Positions 8,152-16,883 of a stretch of 64,000 bases of DNA are shown here, piece after piece (position 1 is the stretch's first letter; each line of letters begins with the position of its first letter). The DNA is from Candidatus Rokuibacteriota bacterium. GTDB lineage: Bacteria > Methylomirabilota > Methylomirabilia > Rokubacteriales > CSP1-6. The position numbers were made by a program, and so were the translations under genes. The notes below the pieces were generated by a model. It had not been told where the DNA came from. It did not search any database and saw nothing but the letters and a program-made list of their open reading frames with translations. The stretch covers positions 1 through 64,000 of the forward strand of contig JACPDG010000038.1 of the NCBI GenBank assembly GCA_016184125.1, written 5' to 3'.

Positions 8152-8448
8152 TTACTGGGCGGGCGCGGCGCCCGGCAGCGCGTTGATGCGCTGCTTGAGC
8201 CCCTTCGAGGGCTTGAACGTCAGGACCTTGCGCGCGGTGATCTCGATCGACTGGCCCGTCTGCGGATTGCGCCCCCGGCGCGACGCTTTCCGCCGGATGC
8301 GGAAGTGGCCGAAGCCGACGATCTTCACGTCCTCGCCCTTCTCGAAGCAGCGAAAGATGATGTCGAAGACGGACTCGACGACCGCCGACGACTGCCGCTT
8401 GCTCAACCCGTACGCGGCCACGGCGTTCACCAGATCGTTCTTCGTCAC
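8152..8448 (-). CDS. ihfA: Integration host factor alpha / HU-family protein
   Basis: This 98-residue DNA-bending protein has MTKNDLVNAVAAYGLSKRQS, the GFGHFRIRRKASRRGRNPQT DNA-binding arm and a TFKPSKGLKQRIN tail. IHF binds and bends DNA as an alpha/beta heterodimer and shapes promoters and recombination sites. The likely partner gene is ihfB at 21919-22194. It is encoded between the SPOR protein and the MerR regulator. Confidence 0.9.
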   Translation of the reverse strand: MTKNDLVNAVAAYGLSKRQSSAVVESVFDIIFRCFEKGEDVKIVGFGHFRIRRKASRRGRNPQTGQSIEITARKVLTFKPSKGLKQRINALPGAAPAQ

Positions 8449-8488
8449 GGTGACGATTCACCTCCCTCGGGAAACACCCCTGTCCCGG

Positions 8489-9640
8489 TCACTTCGGCTC
8501 CTTCGCGATGAACGGCTTGAAGCCTTCCGCCTCGAGGTTCTTGAGCGCCGCCAGAGCCGTGGCGCGATCGGTGAACGCGCCGACGCGGACCCGGTGCAGC
8601 GTCCCGGTCGTTGCGGCCGTCGCCACCGCTGGCGCCGGCGCTGCCGGAGCGGTTCCGCCGGCGCTCGCACCACGCGCGCGTCTCACCTGCACCTTGAAGC
8701 CCTCGCTGGCGAGGTCCTTGGAGAGCGCGACCGCGTCCCGTAGCGGGAGACTCGGCTTCACGAGCGCGCCATCGCTGACGCCCTCGGCCGAGAGCCCCTT
8801 GGCGTTCAGCTTCGACACGACCTGCGCGGGCGTCGTGCTGGCGACGAAGACGTCGTAGCGATCACCGGCCGCGCCGGATGCGCCGCCCGCCGTGCCGGAA
8901 GCGGCAGCGGGTGCGGCCGCCTTCGTCCGCGCCGGACCACGTGTCGTCGTCGACTGCTCCACGCGGTAGCTCCGCTGCTCGAGGCGCGCCGCGACGCGCT
9001 TGGCCGTTTCCGCGTCACGAAACGCGCCCACCTGCACCCAGAAGTCGCCGGTCTCGCCGCCGACGGTCTTGCCCGCCGCCGCTCGCCGGTCGGCCGCCGT
9101 CTTCGGTGCGTCGAACTTCGGTTGGGTCGCGGTGGACGACTTTGCCGCCGCGGCAGCCTTCTCCGGCCCGGGCTCGGCGCGCTTGGCGGCTTTCGGCTCC
9201 TCGCGTTTCTCGACCGCTGCCGCGGCGCGCTTCGGCTCCTGCTTCGGCTGACGGAGCGCAGCGGTCGGGGACGACGCGCCGGTCTTCTTCGCTGAAGGTG
9301 ATGCCGCCTTTTGTTCCTGCGCGGCAGGCGCCCCTGTCGGTGCGGGCGCCGGCGCGGTCGCTGGTGCCGTGGTCGCCGGCGCGTCCGGCTTCTTCTCGGC
9401 TTCTGGTACCGCGGGCGGCGCGGGCGCTTGTGCGGGAGGCGCTGACGGACGCGCCTCCATCGGAGCCGGCGGGTTCAGCGCGTCCATGACGAACGGCGCG
9501 GATACCGCGGCGATCGCTCCGATGACCACGACCACGAGCGCGACGCGGACCCACGTGCGCGCCAGGAACGGCGTCGGCGGCTCCTCCCACTCCTCGTTGT
9601 CCTGGAGCTCCATGCGCTCGTCGTCGTGTTCCGTGCTCAT
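8489..9640 (-). CDS. SPOR-domain cell-envelope protein
   Basis: This protein has about 383 residues from the ATG at 9640 (MSTEHDDERMELQDNEEW); an ATG at 9649 would add three. An acidic cytoplasmic tail and one membrane helix (VRVALVVVVIGAIAAVSAPF) are followed by a long Pro/Ala/Lys-rich linker. Two SPOR repeats follow, the first around FWVQVGAFRDAETAKRVAAR and the last around RVRVGAFTDRATALAALKNL. SPOR domains bind denuded septal peptidoglycan, so a role at the division site is likely. Several such proteins exist in most Gram-negatives and I cannot say which one this is. Confidence 0.82.
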   Translation of the reverse strand: MSTEHDDERMELQDNEEWEEPPTPFLARTWVRVALVVVVIGAIAAVSAPFVMDALNPPAPMEARPSAPPAQAPAPPAVPEAEKKPDAPATTAPATAPAPAPTGAPAAQEQKAASPSAKKTGASSPTAALRQPKQEPKRAAAAVEKREEPKAAKRAEPGPEKAAAAAKSSTATQPKFDAPKTAADRRAAAGKTVGGETGDFWVQVGAFRDAETAKRVAARLEQRSYRVEQSTTTRGPARTKAAAPAAASGTAGGASGAAGDRYDVFVASTTPAQVVSKLNAKGLSAEGVSDGALVKPSLPLRDAVALSKDLASEGFKVQVRRARGASAGGTAPAAPAPAVATAATTGTLHRVRVGAFTDRATALAALKNLEAEGFKPFIAKEPK

Positions 9641-9740
9641 GACCAGCATGTCCCCGCGATCGCGTCGGTCCGTGTCATGCGCGTCATCTTAGCATGGCGA
9701 CTGCGATTTCCAGCACTTCCGACCGTGTTGGCGCACTGCG

Positions 9741-10676
9741 TCAGCGCCCCCTCGGAGCCCGTGACCGGATCGGGTCGTCGAGGAGCGCCGCGGCTTTGCC
9801 GGGGCGCTCCGAGCGCGGGGGGCTTGGGGGGCTTCGATAGTCCCCCCATGACCTGAGGAAGGCCAGACGCCCGACGAGCGCCTCCGTGTCCGTCCGCGTG
9901 TCATTCGAGTCCGTCATGACGGCCACGTACCCGACGCGTGGCGGTCGCTGGCCGAAGAGCGAAGCGTGATCCTCGGCGACGTTCCGCTCATATCGCTCCC
10001 AGCTCCCGAGGCGCTCGGGGCCCGACTCGACGACGATGATGCGAACGTTCGGCGCCTTCGGGCTCGCGATTCGCGTGCCGACCGGCGCGGTCGTGTCCCA
10101 GACGTACCCGATCACGTCGCTCGTCGTCATGGGCGACGGCCATCGCGGGAAGACGACGTAGACCTGCGCCGCCTGATCGTCGCGAGCTCGGTCGCGCACG
10201 TCTGCCGCCCTCGGGAGCCGAAGGACCTTCCAGGACCACGTGAGGATCGGGTACTCGGCCACGTCCAGCACGACCGAGCGATACAGCGCGACGGATGACC
10301 GGTCGCTCCTGAGGCTGAGCGCCACGCGCCCGTCCGCCCGGACGATCGCGACATCAGCGTGGCCCGTGAGCTCCTTCACGGACCATCCCGGCGTGCGGCC
10401 GTCGGCGGGCACGGTCGTACCGAGACGATCGCCGATGTGGATCTCGATCCGTGCCGGGTCGCCGGCCGGCGTGTCGCGTCGCGCGGATGCGGCCACGGAC
10501 CGCGCGCCCGACCCGGGCGATGCGGCGGGCGCGATGGCGTCGTGCATCGGCCGGCGCGTCGCGCCGAGGTAGAAGCCTCGGTGGATCGGATTCCGGCTGA
10601 CGACGGTCAGCGCCGAGAGCCCGACCACGGCCAGGACGAGCAGCCCGAGGGAGACGAACGAGCGCCGGCGGCTCAC
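9741..10676 (-). CDS. DUF3047 family protein with repeat-encoded C-terminus
   Basis: This 311-residue protein starts at GTG 10676, overlapping the der stop as GTGA. The N-terminus has a signal anchor (SFVSLGLLVLAVVGLSALTVV). The DUF3047 part follows: YPILTWSWKVLRLPRAADVR, AAQVYVVFPRW and IGYVWDTTAPVGT. The function of the family is unknown, and it is probably periplasmic or membrane attached. The natural end is near GRLAFLRS. The last about 30 residues ([18 protein letters not shown]...) are read from the repeat unit at 9764-9850, and the stop lies beyond it. Confidence 0.78.
   Translation of the reverse strand: MSRRRSFVSLGLLVLAVVGLSALTVVSRNPIHRGFYLGATRRPMHDAIAPAASPGSGARSVAASARRDTPAGDPARIEIHIGDRLGTTVPADGRTPGWSVKELTGHADVAIVRADGRVALSLRSDRSSVALYRSVVLDVAEYPILTWSWKVLRLPRAADVRDRARDDQAAQVYVVFPRWPSPMTTSDVIGYVWDTTAPVGTRIASPKAPNVRIIVVESGPERLGSWERYERNVAEDHASLFGQRPPRVGYVAVMTDSNDTRTDTEALVGRLAFLRSWGDYRSPPSPPRSERPGKAAALLDDPIRSRAPRGR
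9764..9850. repeat. GC-rich hairpin repeat, locus b (DUF3047 3' end)
   Basis: This is a short complete unit: a GGGTCGTCGAGGAGCGCC end, the pairing GGGGCGCTCC, then GGGGGGCTTCGATAGTCCCCCC and ATG. It is translated in frame as the C-terminus of the DUF3047 protein. Confidence 0.85.
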
Positions 10677-12037
10677 CCCTCGCCCTGGCGCGCCACGCGC
10701 CGGGGACGCGGCGCCCGGCGAAAGATGAGCCGGATCGGGGAGCCTGCGAAGCCGGCTGCGTGGCGGATCGACTTCAGCAGGTACCGCTCGTACGAGAAGT
10801 GCAGCTCGTCGGGACGGTTGACGCGGGCGACGAACGTCGGTGGTCGCACCGCCACCTGGGTCACGGAATGCAGCGTGAGCGGTACACCGCGAATCGAGAA
10901 CGGCCGCCGCGCGATCGCCTCCTTCAGGATGCTCGTTGCCTCGTGGTTCGTGAGCCGCTGCTCCGCTTCGGCGGCGACGTGGTCGACGGCCGCGAGCAGC
11001 TCGTCGAGCCCCTCGCGTCGCGCCGCGGACGTGAACACGATAGGCGCGTAGTCCACGAACGTGAGGCGCTCGCGCACCTGCTCCGTGACGGCCGCCTTGG
11101 CCCCCCCGCGGTCCGCGAGCAGGTCCCACTTGTTCACGGCGAGGACGATCGCGCGGCCGGCGTCGTGGGCGTAGCCGGCGATGTGCGCGTCCTGGGCGGC
11201 GAGGCTCTCCGCTGCGTCGATGACGAGCACGGCGACGTCCGAGCGCTCGAGGCCCTTGAGCGCCATGACGACGGCGAGCTTCTCGAGCGGCTCGCTCACG
11301 CGGCCCTTGCGCCTGATCCCCGCCGTGTCGAGCAGCACGTAGGTGCGGCCCTCGTGCACGAACATGGTGTCGACGGTGTCGCGCGTGGTCCCCGGCTGGT
11401 CATGGACCAGGACGCGGTCGTCGCCGACGAGGGCGTTGACGAGCGAGGACTTGCCGACGTTCGGGCGTCCGATGATCGCGACGCGCACGCCGGGCGTGCG
11501 CTCTACCCGCGGGAGGGCTTCGGGCGGCGTGCGCTCGCGCAGGACGTCGAGCATCTCCGCGACACCCCGTCCGTGCTCCGCGGAGATGGGGACCGGCTCG
11601 CCGAAGCCAAGCCGGTGGAACTCGGCCAGCGCGCTCTCCTGCCCGCCGGCGTCGACCTTGTTGGCCGCGACGACGACCGGGCGGCGCGACCGCCTGAGCA
11701 GCCGTGCGATCTCCTCGTCGAGCGCGGTCATCCCGGCTCGCGTGTCGACGACGAACACCACGAGGTCCGCTTCCTCGACCGCCGCGAGCACGTGGCGGCG
11801 CACGCCGACGACGAGCGGCTCCTCCGACGCCGGGTCGAAGCCGCCGGTGTCGACGACGGTCGCCTGCCACCGCTCGAAGGTGAGCACGCCGTAGAGGCGG
11901 TCACGCGTGACGCCGGGCACGTCACGCACGAGCGAGCGCCGGTGTCCGACGAGCCGGTTGAAGAGCGTCGACTTCCCGACGTTCGGCCGGCCGACGATGG
12001 CGATGATGGGTCGCGGCGGCGGCGCGGTCCGGCTCAC
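10673..12037 (-). CDS. der: Ribosome biogenesis GTPase Der (EngA)
   Basis: This 454-residue double GTPase is needed for 50S ribosome assembly. The first G domain has GRPNVGKSTLF (about 16-26), the VPGVTRDR switch, DTGGF and NKVD. The second repeats GRPNVGKSSLVNAL, QPGTTRDTVD, DTAGIRRKG and NKWD. A C-terminal KH-like domain follows. I place the start at GTG 12037, which overlaps the TAG stop of the DUF512 gene by one base. The frame stays open upstream into a hairpin repeat with an ATG at 12070. The GTGA overlap with the DUF3047 gene suggests coupling. Confidence 0.94.
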   Translation of the reverse strand: MSRTAPPPRPIIAIVGRPNVGKSTLFNRLVGHRRSLVRDVPGVTRDRLYGVLTFERWQATVVDTGGFDPASEEPLVVGVRRHVLAAVEEADLVVFVVDTRAGMTALDEEIARLLRRSRRPVVVAANKVDAGGQESALAEFHRLGFGEPVPISAEHGRGVAEMLDVLRERTPPEALPRVERTPGVRVAIIGRPNVGKSSLVNALVGDDRVLVHDQPGTTRDTVDTMFVHEGRTYVLLDTAGIRRKGRVSEPLEKLAVVMALKGLERSDVAVLVIDAAESLAAQDAHIAGYAHDAGRAIVLAVNKWDLLADRGGAKAAVTEQVRERLTFVDYAPIVFTSAARREGLDELLAAVDHVAAEAEQRLTNHEATSILKEAIARRPFSIRGVPLTLHSVTQVAVRPPTFVARVNRPDELHFSYERYLLKSIRHAAGFAGSPIRLIFRRAPRPRRVARQGEG

Positions 12038-13842
12038 TATCGTGTGGGGGGCCCCGACATGGCCCCCCACACCCCCCCCACGCTCGGAAGCGGCCCGGGG
12101 GACCCGGGCCGCTCCTCGGACTCGCGCTTGGCCGGCGGCCCCGACATGGCCCCCACACCCCCCAGACCCCGACGCGCCCCGGAGGAACGGGGGCGCTCCT
12201 CGGTAACGCGCGGCGCCACGGCGTGCTGGATCGCGTGGAGCAGTGCCGCGCCCGTCGGCTCCACGAGCGTGATGGACACGCCGAGGTCACGCGCCAGGTC
12301 GGCGGGCGTGAGGTCGTCGAGAAAGACGCCGTCGCCATCGCGGACGGTGATCGACGGCACGAGCACCTCGTCGCCCAGCCCGTCGAGGCTCGCGAGATGG
12401 CGCTGGATGTCGCGGCCGGACAGCAGCCCGGCGACGCCGATGCCGGGCCCGAACAGCTCGTTCGGGACCGGTGCGACGGTCACGCGGCCGCGCGGCTCGT
12501 CGAGCGCGGCGACGAGCGCCGCCATCCGTGGGCCGTACATCTCGCCCGTCACGATCGTGACTGACTTCATGGGGGGACTATCGATGCCCCCGACACTTGT
12601 ACGAAGGGGGCTCACGCCCCCCTCGTGCTCCCCCGGCCCCGCGCTCGGAGCGCCCCGGGGGGGGTGCGCGGACGCATCCGTGGTGCGCGGACGCACCCGA
12701 CAAAGCCGGGGCGCTCCTCGACCACCGGATTTGGCTCGCCGGCAGGCGCGGACGAACTCGTCCTCGAAGCGCCGGACGAGCCCGATGCCGTCCTCCTCGA
12801 CCGGGAAGTCCTCGTACGCGTCCGACGAAGGCACGTCGCGGCCTGCCAGCAGGTAGATCTCGTCCGCGAGGAACACGAACCGCGTGTCGAGCGTGGCGAG
12901 GAAGTGTCGCTGCCAGCCCTCGACGACGTGGATCAGGCTCCGCGCCTCGCCCGCGGTCAGCGTGCGCAGCGCGGGCAAGCGCTGGCGATGCCGGGTGAGC
13001 CCGACGGGAACGACGGCGACCGTCGTGACGTGCGGGTGCAGCGGCACCAGGTCGAACACGGTCCGCCGCAGCTGCTCGCCGTCGTTCAGGTCGGGACAGA
13101 GCACGATCTGCGCGTGCATCCGTATCGCCGCCTTCGCGAGCCGTTCCATCCGCGGCAGGATCTCGGCGGAGTGCCGCGGACGGCCGAGGAGCCGGTGGCG
13201 CAGCGCCGGGTCCGTCGCGTGCACCGAGATGTAGAGCGGCGACAGCCGCTGCTCCACGATCCGCGCGAGCGCGGTCTCGTCGAGGTCGGAGAGCGTGATG
13301 TAGTTGCCGTGGAGGAACGACAGGCGGTAGTCGTCGTCCTTCACGTAGAGGCTCTTGCGCAGTCCTCGGGGGAGCTGGTGGACGAAGCAGAACACGCACT
13401 TGTTCGCGCACGTGGCGATCTCGCCCGGACGCGGTGCCGCGAGCGTCACACCGAGGTCGGGCCCTCGTCGCGTCAACGCGATCGGCGGCAGGAGCGCCTG
13501 GTCACGCTCGACGAGCAGCTCGAGCCGATCGTCCGCCGCATGGAACTGGAAATCGATCGCATCGCGCAGCGTCTGCCCGTTCACCGCGACGATGCGGTCC
13601 CCGGCCGACAGGCCGGCACGTGCGGCGGGCGTGCGCGGCTCGACGGAGGCAATGACGACGCCCTCGGTGGCGGTGCCTTTACGCGAACGCGAGACCGAGG
13701 ATGCCGCCTCAGCCGCCGGCCCGCACCCGAGCGTCGTGGCGGTGCGGCGGCCCGTGTCGAGCCCCGCGACTGAACCGGAGATCGAGCAGCGGCCCGGGTC
13801 CCCCGGACCGCTTCCGAGCGGTGGGGGGGTGTGGGGGGCCAT
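12037..13842 (-). CDS. DUF512 PDZ/radical-SAM-like protein, interrupted in frame by repeats
   Basis: This is a TIGR03279-type protein. It has a PDZ domain (ASVEPRTPAARAGLSAGDRI), then CANKCVFCF (Cx3Cx2C, the radical-SAM cluster motif), a TIM-barrel-like region with LCPDLNDGEQL, and the C-terminal DUF512 domain (VTIVTGEMYGP ... DGDGVFLDDLT). The substrate is unknown. Three oddities are visible. About 53 residues from a hairpin repeat (12569-12730) sit in frame between the radical-SAM part and DUF512. The last about 50 residues come from two more repeats. Between the PDZ domain and the repeats upstream I find no in-frame ATG, GTG or TTG, so the nearest start, ATG 13842, lies inside a repeat. 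The frame is open up to 14079. Confidence 0.8.
   Translation of the reverse strand: MAPHTPPPLGSGPGDPGRCSISGSVAGLDTGRRTATTLGCGPAAEAASSVSRSRKGTATEGVVIASVEPRTPAARAGLSAGDRIVAVNGQTLRDAIDFQFHAADDRLELLVERDQALLPPIALTRRGPDLGVTLAAPRPGEIATCANKCVFCFVHQLPRGLRKSLYVKDDDYRLSFLHGNYITLSDLDETALARIVEQRLSPLYISVHATDPALRHRLLGRPRHSAEILPRMERLAKAAIRMHAQIVLCPDLNDGEQLRRTVFDLVPLHPHVTTVAVVPVGLTRHRQRLPALRTLTAGEARSLIHVVEGWQRHFLATLDTRFVFLADEIYLLAGRDVPSSDAYEDFPVEEDGIGLVRRFEDEFVRACRRAKSGGRGAPRLCRVRPRTTDASAHPPRGAPSAGPGEHEGGVSPLRTSVGGIDSPPMKSVTIVTGEMYGPRMAALVAALDEPRGRVTVAPVPNELFGPGIGVAGLLSGRDIQRHLASLDGLGDEVLVPSITVRDGDGVFLDDLTPADLARDLGVSITLVEPTGAALLHAIQHAVAPRVTEERPRSSGARRGLGGVGAMSGPPAKRESEERPGSPGPLPSVGGVWGAMSGPPTR
12042..12203. 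repeat. GC-rich hairpin repeats, locus c (two tandem units)
   Basis: Two units lie head to tail (about 12042-12119 and 12133-12203). Each has a GGGGCCCCGACATGGCCCCC type hairpin and a GGCCCGGGGGACCCGGGCC type hairpin ending CGCTCCTCGG. They are translated as the C-terminal end of the DUF512 protein and reach the der start region. Confidence 0.85.
12569..12730. repeat. GC-rich hairpin repeat, locus d (inside DUF512 gene)
   Basis: This is a long-form unit in minus orientation: GGGGGGACTATCGATGCCCC at one end, two TGCGTCCGCGCACC-type direct repeats inside, and GGGGCGCTCCTCGACCACCGG at the other end. It is in frame in the middle of a conserved protein. Confidence 0.88.
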
Positions 13843-14056
13843 GTCGGGGCCCCCATGACGAACAGTGGAGCGGCCCGGGTCCCCCGGACCGCTGCCGAGC
13901 GTCGGGGATATGGGCGCCATGTCGGGGCCGGCTGACCGCGAGATCGAGGAGCGGCCCGGGTCCCCCGGGCCGCTGGCGAGCGCGGGGCCGGGGGAGCACG
14001 AGGGGGGCGTGAGCCCCCTTCGTACAAGTGTCGGGGGCATCGATAGTCCCCCCATG
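13780..14056. repeat. GC-rich hairpin repeats, locus e (three tandem units)
   Basis: Three units lie in tandem (about 13780-13856, 13865-13932 and 13942-14056) between pgsA and the DUF512 PDZ domain. The last is the long form and ends CATCGATAGTCCCCCCATG. The minus strand stays open through all three, encoding repeats of the peptide PxLGSGPGDPGRSS. The stretch holds no other gene. Confidence 0.88.
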
Positions 14057-14629
14057 TCAACGGAGGAGGATCGATTCATCGCGCGCCTCGCGCTCCGCGG
14101 CGTCCGTGGCGTTGAGATACCGCATGCCGTGGACGATGTACTGGAGCCCGGACACGATCGTGAAGAACGCGGCGAGCCAGAGCACCGGGGACAGGTCGAT
14201 GCGCCAGCTGAAGTACCTCGTGAGGAGGCCGCTCAGCACCGTGAGGATCTGAAAGAAGGTCGCGGCCTTGCCCGCCCACGTCGGGCGCGGATGGATCCGC
14301 CCGCCCACCAGCTGGATGAGGAACGATCCGATCACCAGGATCGCGTCCCGGCTCACCACCACGATCATGATCCACGCGGGCAGCACCCTGAGCCACGTCA
14401 GCGTCGCGAACGACGCGACGAGCAGGAGCTTGTCCGCCGTCGGGTCGAGGAACGCGCCGAGGCGACTCTGGATGCCCCGCCGCCGCGCGACGTAGCCGTC
14501 GAGCAGGTCGGTGAGCGCCGCGACCGTGAACGTCATCAGCGCGACTCCCGGCCGGCGGTAGACGAGCAGCGCGACGAAGACCGGGATCAGCAGGATGCGC
14601 AGCACGGTGAGCCAGTTCGCGAGCCCCAT
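14057..14629 (-). CDS. pgsA: CDP-diacylglycerol-glycerol-3-phosphate phosphatidyltransferase
   Basis: This 190-residue membrane enzyme makes phosphatidylglycerophosphate, the first committed step to phosphatidylglycerol. The CDP-alcohol phosphatidyltransferase signature is complete: DGYVARRRGIQSRLGAFLDP then TADK (DGx2ARx8Gx3Dx3D). Four or more hydrophobic segments follow. The ATG is at 14629, 18 bases past the hflX stop. It ends at the edge of the tandem repeat block. Confidence 0.93.
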   Translation of the reverse strand: MGLANWLTVLRILLIPVFVALLVYRRPGVALMTFTVAALTDLLDGYVARRRGIQSRLGAFLDPTADKLLLVASFATLTWLRVLPAWIMIVVVSRDAILVIGSFLIQLVGGRIHPRPTWAGKAATFFQILTVLSGLLTRYFSWRIDLSPVLWLAAFFTIVSGLQYIVHGMRYLNATDAAEREARDESILLR

Positions 14630-14646
14630 GGCGACGCCAGTCTACC

Positions 14647-15930
14647 TCACGCCCGGTACCGCTCGAGGCTCGCCCGGATGGCCGGCGGCAGCTCGACCTC
14701 CACCTCGACGTGGTCGGACTCGTCGCGGCGGTTGAGCACCGTGCCGTGCTCGTAGCACACCGCGAGCGCCCCTCCATCGCCGTGCGGGATGCGCAGGACG
14801 ACGCTGCCGGCGAGGGGCCGGAGGACGTCCGCGATGCGGTCGAAAAGGCCGTCTATCCCCTGCCCCGTGGCGCCGGAGATCGTCACGGCGCCGTGCCGCT
14901 CCGCCAGCGCCGGCGGCAGGGTGTCGAGCCGGTCGATCTTGTTCAGCACCATGATGGTCGGCCGATCGGCGACCTCGAGCTCGGCGAGGAGCTGGTCGAC
15001 GGCCGCGATGTGCTCGTCCATCGCCGCGTGGCTGGCGTCGACGACGTGGAGCAGGACGTCCGCGTCGGTCAGCTCTTCGAGCGTGGCCCGGAACGCGGCC
15101 ACGAGCTCGTGCGGCAGTTTGCGGATGAACCCGACCGTGTCGGTGAGGATGAACGGCCGACGGCCGTCACGCTCGACGAGCCGCGCGGCCGGATCGAGGG
15201 TGACGAAGAGCTGGTTCGCGGCCACGAAGCGCGAGCCGGTGAGCCGGTTGAGGAGCGTCGTCTTCCCCGCGTTGGTGTAGCCGACGAGCGCGACCACGGG
15301 GAGCCCGCGGCGCCGCCGCCCCTCGCGCCTGACGCGCCGGCGGACGCCGACGCGCCCGAGCTCGCGGCGGATCTGGTTCATGCGGTGACGGATGACGCGA
15401 CGGTCCGACTCGAGCTGCGTCTCGCCCGGACCTCTCGTGCCGATGCCCCCCCCGAGTCGCTCGAGGTGGCTCCACTGACCGACGAGTCGCGGCAGCAGGT
15501 ACGTGAGCTGGGCGAGCTCGACCTGGAGCTTGCCCTCGGCGGTCCGCGCGCGCTGCGCGAAGATGTCGAGGATCAGCGCCGTGCGGTCCACGACCTTCAT
15601 GCCGAGCGTCTCGGAGATGTTCCGTTCCTGGATCGGCGAGAGCGCGTCGTCGGAGATGAAGAGGTTCGCCCCGAGCTCCCGGGCCATCGTGCCGATCGCG
15701 TCGATCTTGCCGCGCCCGAAGTAGTACGCGGACGTCGCGCCCGGGCGTTCCTGGATCACGCGCTCGAGCACCGTCGCGCCCGCGGACTCCGCGAGCCCCG
15801 CCAGCTCCTGCAGCGACTCCTCCACGTCGGAGCGACGCTGCGACGGCAGCCTGACCGCCCCGATCACCGCCCGTTCCCGCGCCGGCGCCGTCGTCAGCAA
15901 CGCGCTGTCGTTCCGTCTCTGCTCGCTCAC
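14647..15930 (-). CDS. hflX: GTPase HflX
   Basis: This 427-residue ribosome-associated GTPase splits or rescues stalled 70S ribosomes. The N-terminal nucleotide-binding domain has YYFGRGKIDAIG, and the linker has GGIGTRGPGETQLESDRR. The G domain has GYTNAGKTTLLNRLTGS, DTVGFIRKLPH and NKID. GTG 15930 overlaps the miaA stop (GTGA). In many bacteria hflX follows miaA and hfq; hfq is absent here. Confidence 0.95.
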   Translation of the reverse strand: MSEQRRNDSALLTTAPARERAVIGAVRLPSQRRSDVEESLQELAGLAESAGATVLERVIQERPGATSAYYFGRGKIDAIGTMARELGANLFISDDALSPIQERNISETLGMKVVDRTALILDIFAQRARTAEGKLQVELAQLTYLLPRLVGQWSHLERLGGGIGTRGPGETQLESDRRVIRHRMNQIRRELGRVGVRRRVRREGRRRRGLPVVALVGYTNAGKTTLLNRLTGSRFVAANQLFVTLDPAARLVERDGRRPFILTDTVGFIRKLPHELVAAFRATLEELTDADVLLHVVDASHAAMDEHIAAVDQLLAELEVADRPTIMVLNKIDRLDTLPPALAERHGAVTISGATGQGIDGLFDRIADVLRPLAGSVVLRIPHGDGGALAVCYEHGTVLNRRDESDHVEVEVELPPAIRASLERYRA

Positions 15931-16865
15931 TCGATCAGCCCCTCCTCCTTCGCCATCGCCTCGATCATCCGGGCCGCGCCGTCCGGCCCGCCCGCCTGGT
16001 CCACGTCGATCCACCGCACGTGAGGCTCCTGGCGGAACCACGTGAGCTGCCGCCGCGCATACTCGGCGGTCGCCCGCTCCATCGCGCGGACCGCCTCGGC
16101 CTCGCCGAGCCTCCCTCGAACGACGCCCACGAACTCGCGGTACCCGATCCCCCGCATGGCGGGCAGCGCCGGATCGTGACCGTCCGCGAGGAGCCGGCGG
16201 ACCTCGTCCGCGAGCCCCGCGGCGGCCATCGCGCGCGCTCGCTCGCGGACCCGGCGGGCGAGGGTCGAACGGTCCGCGGTGAGCCCGACGTACAGAGCCC
16301 GGAACTCGCCTCCGGCGTCCTGCCACCTCACCCGGGCGGCCCCGGCCGGGCTCCCGGCCCGCACGAGCTCGAGCGCGCGCACCACCCGCACGTGGTCGTT
16401 CGGATGCAGGCGGCGAGCCACCTCCGGTGCCTGCTCGGACAGCCGTTGGTGGAGCGCCGCTCGACCGTGCGTCGCCGCCACCGCGTCCAGCTCGCGCCGG
16501 AACTCCGGGTCGGCGGGCGGCGCCGGGTCGAGCCCGCGGAGCAGTGCGCGGATGTACAGTCCCGTGCCGCCGACGACCACCGGCAGCCGGCCCCGGGCTC
16601 GGATCGCAGCGATTGCTTCGGTCGCGTCGCGACGGAACCGCGCCGCGTGATACCGGTCGTCCGGCTCCACGACGTCGATCAGGTGGTGCGGCACCGCGCG
16701 GCGCTCCTCGGCGCTCGGCTTGCCGGTGGCCACGTCCATACCGTGGTAGACCTGCCGCGAGTCCGCGCTGACCACCTCGATCGCCATCCGACGCGCCAGC
16801 GCCACGGCCGTCGCCGTCTTCCCCACGCCCGTGGGGCCCGCGATGATCAGCAACGGCGGATTCAT
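15927..16865 (-). CDS. miaA: tRNA dimethylallyltransferase
   Basis: This enzyme of about 312 residues adds a dimethylallyl group to A37 of tRNAs that read UNN codons. The P-loop GPTGVGKTATAVALA, SADSRQVYHGMDVATGKP, HLIDVVEPDDRY and VGGTGLYIRALLRGL are the family blocks. The ATG at 16865 is favoured; a GTG at 16877 would add four residues. It sits between mutL and hflX and overlaps the latter by four bases. Confidence 0.95.
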   Translation of the reverse strand: MNPPLLIIAGPTGVGKTATAVALARRMAIEVVSADSRQVYHGMDVATGKPSAEERRAVPHHLIDVVEPDDRYHAARFRRDATEAIAAIRARGRLPVVVGGTGLYIRALLRGLDPAPPADPEFRRELDAVAATHGRAALHQRLSEQAPEVARRLHPNDHVRVVRALELVRAGSPAGAARVRWQDAGGEFRALYVGLTADRSTLARRVRERARAMAAAGLADEVRRLLADGHDPALPAMRGIGYREFVGVVRGRLGEAEAVRAMERATAEYARRQLTWFRQEPHVRWIDVDQAGGPDGAARMIEAMAKEEGLIE

Positions 16866-16883
16866 GCGCTCGGACACTTCAGC

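Noticed and set aside
9650-9740. A promoter for the SPOR gene around GCTAAGATG
   Set aside because: The -10-like TAAGAT has no acceptable -35 at 16-18 bases, so I did not list it.
10760-12856. A 698-codon open frame on the plus strand across der and the DUF512 gene
   Set aside because: It is antisense to two recognised conserved genes and is rich in Arg, Asp and His, as expected from a shadow frame in GC-rich DNA.
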